From contig VXAA01000967.1 of the NCBI GenBank assembly GCA_013399115.1, positions 491,611-555,610 of the forward strand: a stretch of DNA of 64,000 nucleotides. Reading direction: 5' to 3'. Source of the stretch: Anseranas semipalmata. Lineage: Eukaryota; Chordata; Aves; Anseriformes; Anseranatidae. Shown in pieces: positions 62,166 to 64,000 of the stretch; position 1 is the first letter of the stretch; every line of letters begins with the position of its first letter. Under the pieces are notes generated by a model. That model saw only the letters and a program-made list of their open reading frames with translations. It made no database searches and was not told where the DNA came from. Position numbers and translations under genes: made by a program.

Positions 62166-62480
62166 TAGGGCACCGTACGGCGGCGCTGCCCCGCTAGTGG
62201 CCCGCTGGCCATCACAGCTCAGAAGAGGCCTCAGCCAGCAGCCCCGGCCGGGGGCGAGCTATCTCCCAGCACCCACTGCCGCATGGTTAACCCGCGGGCG
62301 CCAGTTACGTGCCCCACGCTCAGGGCCACGCGAGGAATGCCAATCCCGCCTCGCAGCACGCGAGCGGGGCGAGGTACGAGCTCTGGGCAGCCTGCGGGCA
62401 CTTCGCCCAGCGCGGCACCGGGGCCGCACGCTGCCCCTGCCAACAACCCCGCTGCTGCGCTGTGATGCGGCTTCACGTTG
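62145..62480. promoter_or_regulatory. CpG island, likely promoter
   Basis: About 35 CpG in roughly 330 bp, with G+C near 70 percent and CpG close to the expected frequency, in a window where CpG is rare. No transposon similarity was seen. A CCAAT box (plus GCCAATCCCGCC, about 62340) lies inside. A strong splice donor sits at its minus-strand exit (62124), arguing for transcription toward lower coordinates. No TATA box, as is usual for CpG promoters. It is the best promoter candidate in the window. Confidence 0.65.
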
Positions 62481-64000
62481 ACACGGGAGGAACAGGACAC
62501 GCTGCACCTTCTGCAGTGCTTTCACAGAGAAGCAGCAGCAGACCTGCTAAATACTTAGGCTTCAGTATTACAAACACCAAAATACCACAGTGAACCTGTA
62601 TTTCAATGCACACAACTTTGAATGCTGGCAATGGGAAACGCTACAAGAAACCTTTCAGAACTGTAACACTGGTGTTTGAAGCACTATGCCAGCTACTAAA
62701 TAGCCCAAAATTTCAAGTTCGCGTGCTGTATAAACGCAACGCCTGCTCTGTCCTTTACGGAGCGCCTAGCGCAGCTGCTGCTCCGCGTTCGGCACGAAGC
62801 ACGCGCTTGCACAGCAGAGCTGCTCGCTTATGGCTAAATATCGTGAAGCACCTAGAAAAAGGGCAAAGCCTTTGCTTCATTTTTGCAAATGATCGCCCTG
62901 GTCAGTGACACTTGGACACCAGCTGCAGCTGTTCTATCTGGTGCAAACAGAAGGAATAAGATGTCATTTATTGCTCAACAAAAGACGTTCTGTTGAGAGT
63001 GTACGTTTGGGGTCTGTGATAGTCCTGCTGCCAAACACCTGCATTTATTCAGACACACGTGCGAAAGAATTATACTGCAATTCATATTTATCTCCTCAGA
63101 CACCAACCACAATGAGGTAAACTAGAGAAAATTAACTGGGAAATGTGTGGCATTCTTCACACGTCATATACAAGTCTTAATAATCGAGTAACAAAAACCA
63201 ATCAATTTAGCTCAATATTAGGGCAACTTTGCATTAGCAAGTATATTGCAGAATGTATTGTTGGTTAATTTAGTAATTTCTTCAGTTTTGCCTGTTCTTT
63301 CATATTTTTCACGTCTGTTATTACTTGCTTCCTTTTGCATGACTAGCTAGATTTGCCCCTGAGTTCTACTTAAAGTGGTGTAACATTTATCTTCTTAGAT
63401 AACAGGTAATCTATACCGGTATTTTAATAAGACTTCTTCTGACTTGTTCCATTTAGATCGAAGCAGTCTTATCAACAGAAAAAAACTAATAAAACAACTT
63501 CCAAAGAGAGCAGCGCTGTGCTCTATACCTACAAGAGTAGCCACGTGTGATTACCCAGCTTCATTTACCAGTTTACTTACGTTGGATGTTTTGTTCAGTT
63601 AAGGCAATAGAGAGTAAGCACATCTTACGCTATTCTTTCCTGTAAAGCTGTTGGCATATTAATTAGCTGCTAGACATCATGCCCTTCAGTTTTGGAAATT
63701 CCAGTCGAGCCTCTCCATGCCAGTGACACCAAAGACATCTTCCCTTAAAGCGCAGAAGAGCCATGGCTGGGGTAGAAACGCTGGGGCAGCGACCAGTCCC
63801 TGCAGCACAGCCTAGCGTGACCTCGGAGCCTGCAGCCTGCGCAGGTGCTTGAACGCCAGCCAGCTGCACTGCAAGCGAGAGGCTGGGACCTTCCCCACGG
63901 CAAGCAGCCACGGCCGGGTAAACCGGTGCCAGTCAGCCCTGCTAAGAACTACCCCAACCCAGTCCTTCTTTTTCTGTGGTGAGCAGACTGACTGGTCACC
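62481..64000. other. Mixed stretch to the window end
   Basis: AT-rich, with two smaller CpG-richer spots near 62.75-62.83 and 63.78-63.93 kb. A minus-strand donor-like site near 63585 (CCAAC|GTAAGTAAA) has no open frame behind it. No gene or transposon was recognised. Confidence 0.45.

Noticed and set aside
1..64000. tRNA, rRNA, snRNA genes, CRISPR arrays and bacterial-type operons
   Set aside because: No tRNA B-box with a matching fold, no rRNA or snRNA signature and no spaced repeats were found. The CR1 content marks the DNA as avian.

Overview
The window looks like avian nuclear DNA. The clearest evidence is CR1 LINE fragments at about 3.9, 5.7-6.3, 11.3-11.5 and 20.2-20.7 kb. The one complete CR1 3' end carries the avian tail (GGACTCGGTGACCC, then CCCTTCCAACTC, then TTCTGTGATTCT). 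A GC-rich LTR-type repeat at 10.3-10.9 kb matches a family I know from bird genomes. I see no bacterial operons, rRNA, tRNA or CRISPR, and no gene I can name. Most of the sequence is AT-rich and reads as intron or intergenic DNA. Most open frames over 100 codons lie in CR1, in the LTR repeat or in GC-rich patches.

Layout. 0-12 kb: repeats in AT-rich DNA (CR1 +, CR1 -, LTR -, CR1 +), then a small CpG-rich patch at 11.8 kb. 12-20 kb: a second CpG-rich patch at 15.6 kb and splice-flanked open frames at 13.3 (+), 18.4 (-) and 18.7 kb (-). 20-27 kb: a long CR1 remnant, a diverged 75-bp tandem duplication at 21.4 kb, candidate minus-strand exons at 24.4 and 26.3 kb, and an old CR1-like remnant near 26 kb. 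27-47 kb: mostly featureless, with one TATA-box plus splice-donor arrangement at 42.75 kb and candidate exons at 35.5 (+) and 44.3 kb (-). 47-64 kb: the part most likely to hold transcription units. It has plus-strand candidate exons at 47.7, 51.1 and 52.4-53.1 kb, the last ending in a stop, AATAAA and a GT-rich element. It also has minus-strand candidates at 48.4, 54.5 and 55.7 kb, and CpG islands at 55.3 and 62.2-62.5 kb.

Reliability. The young CR1 copies, the simple repeats and the 62.3-kb CpG island are solid. The exon calls rest only on splice-site quality, an open frame and agreement of phase between neighbours. Pseudo-exons with these properties are common in vertebrate introns, and candidates interleave on both strands, so many must be false. 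I recognised none of the encoded peptides. They are listed so that RNA-seq or cross-species alignment can test them, not as established genes.
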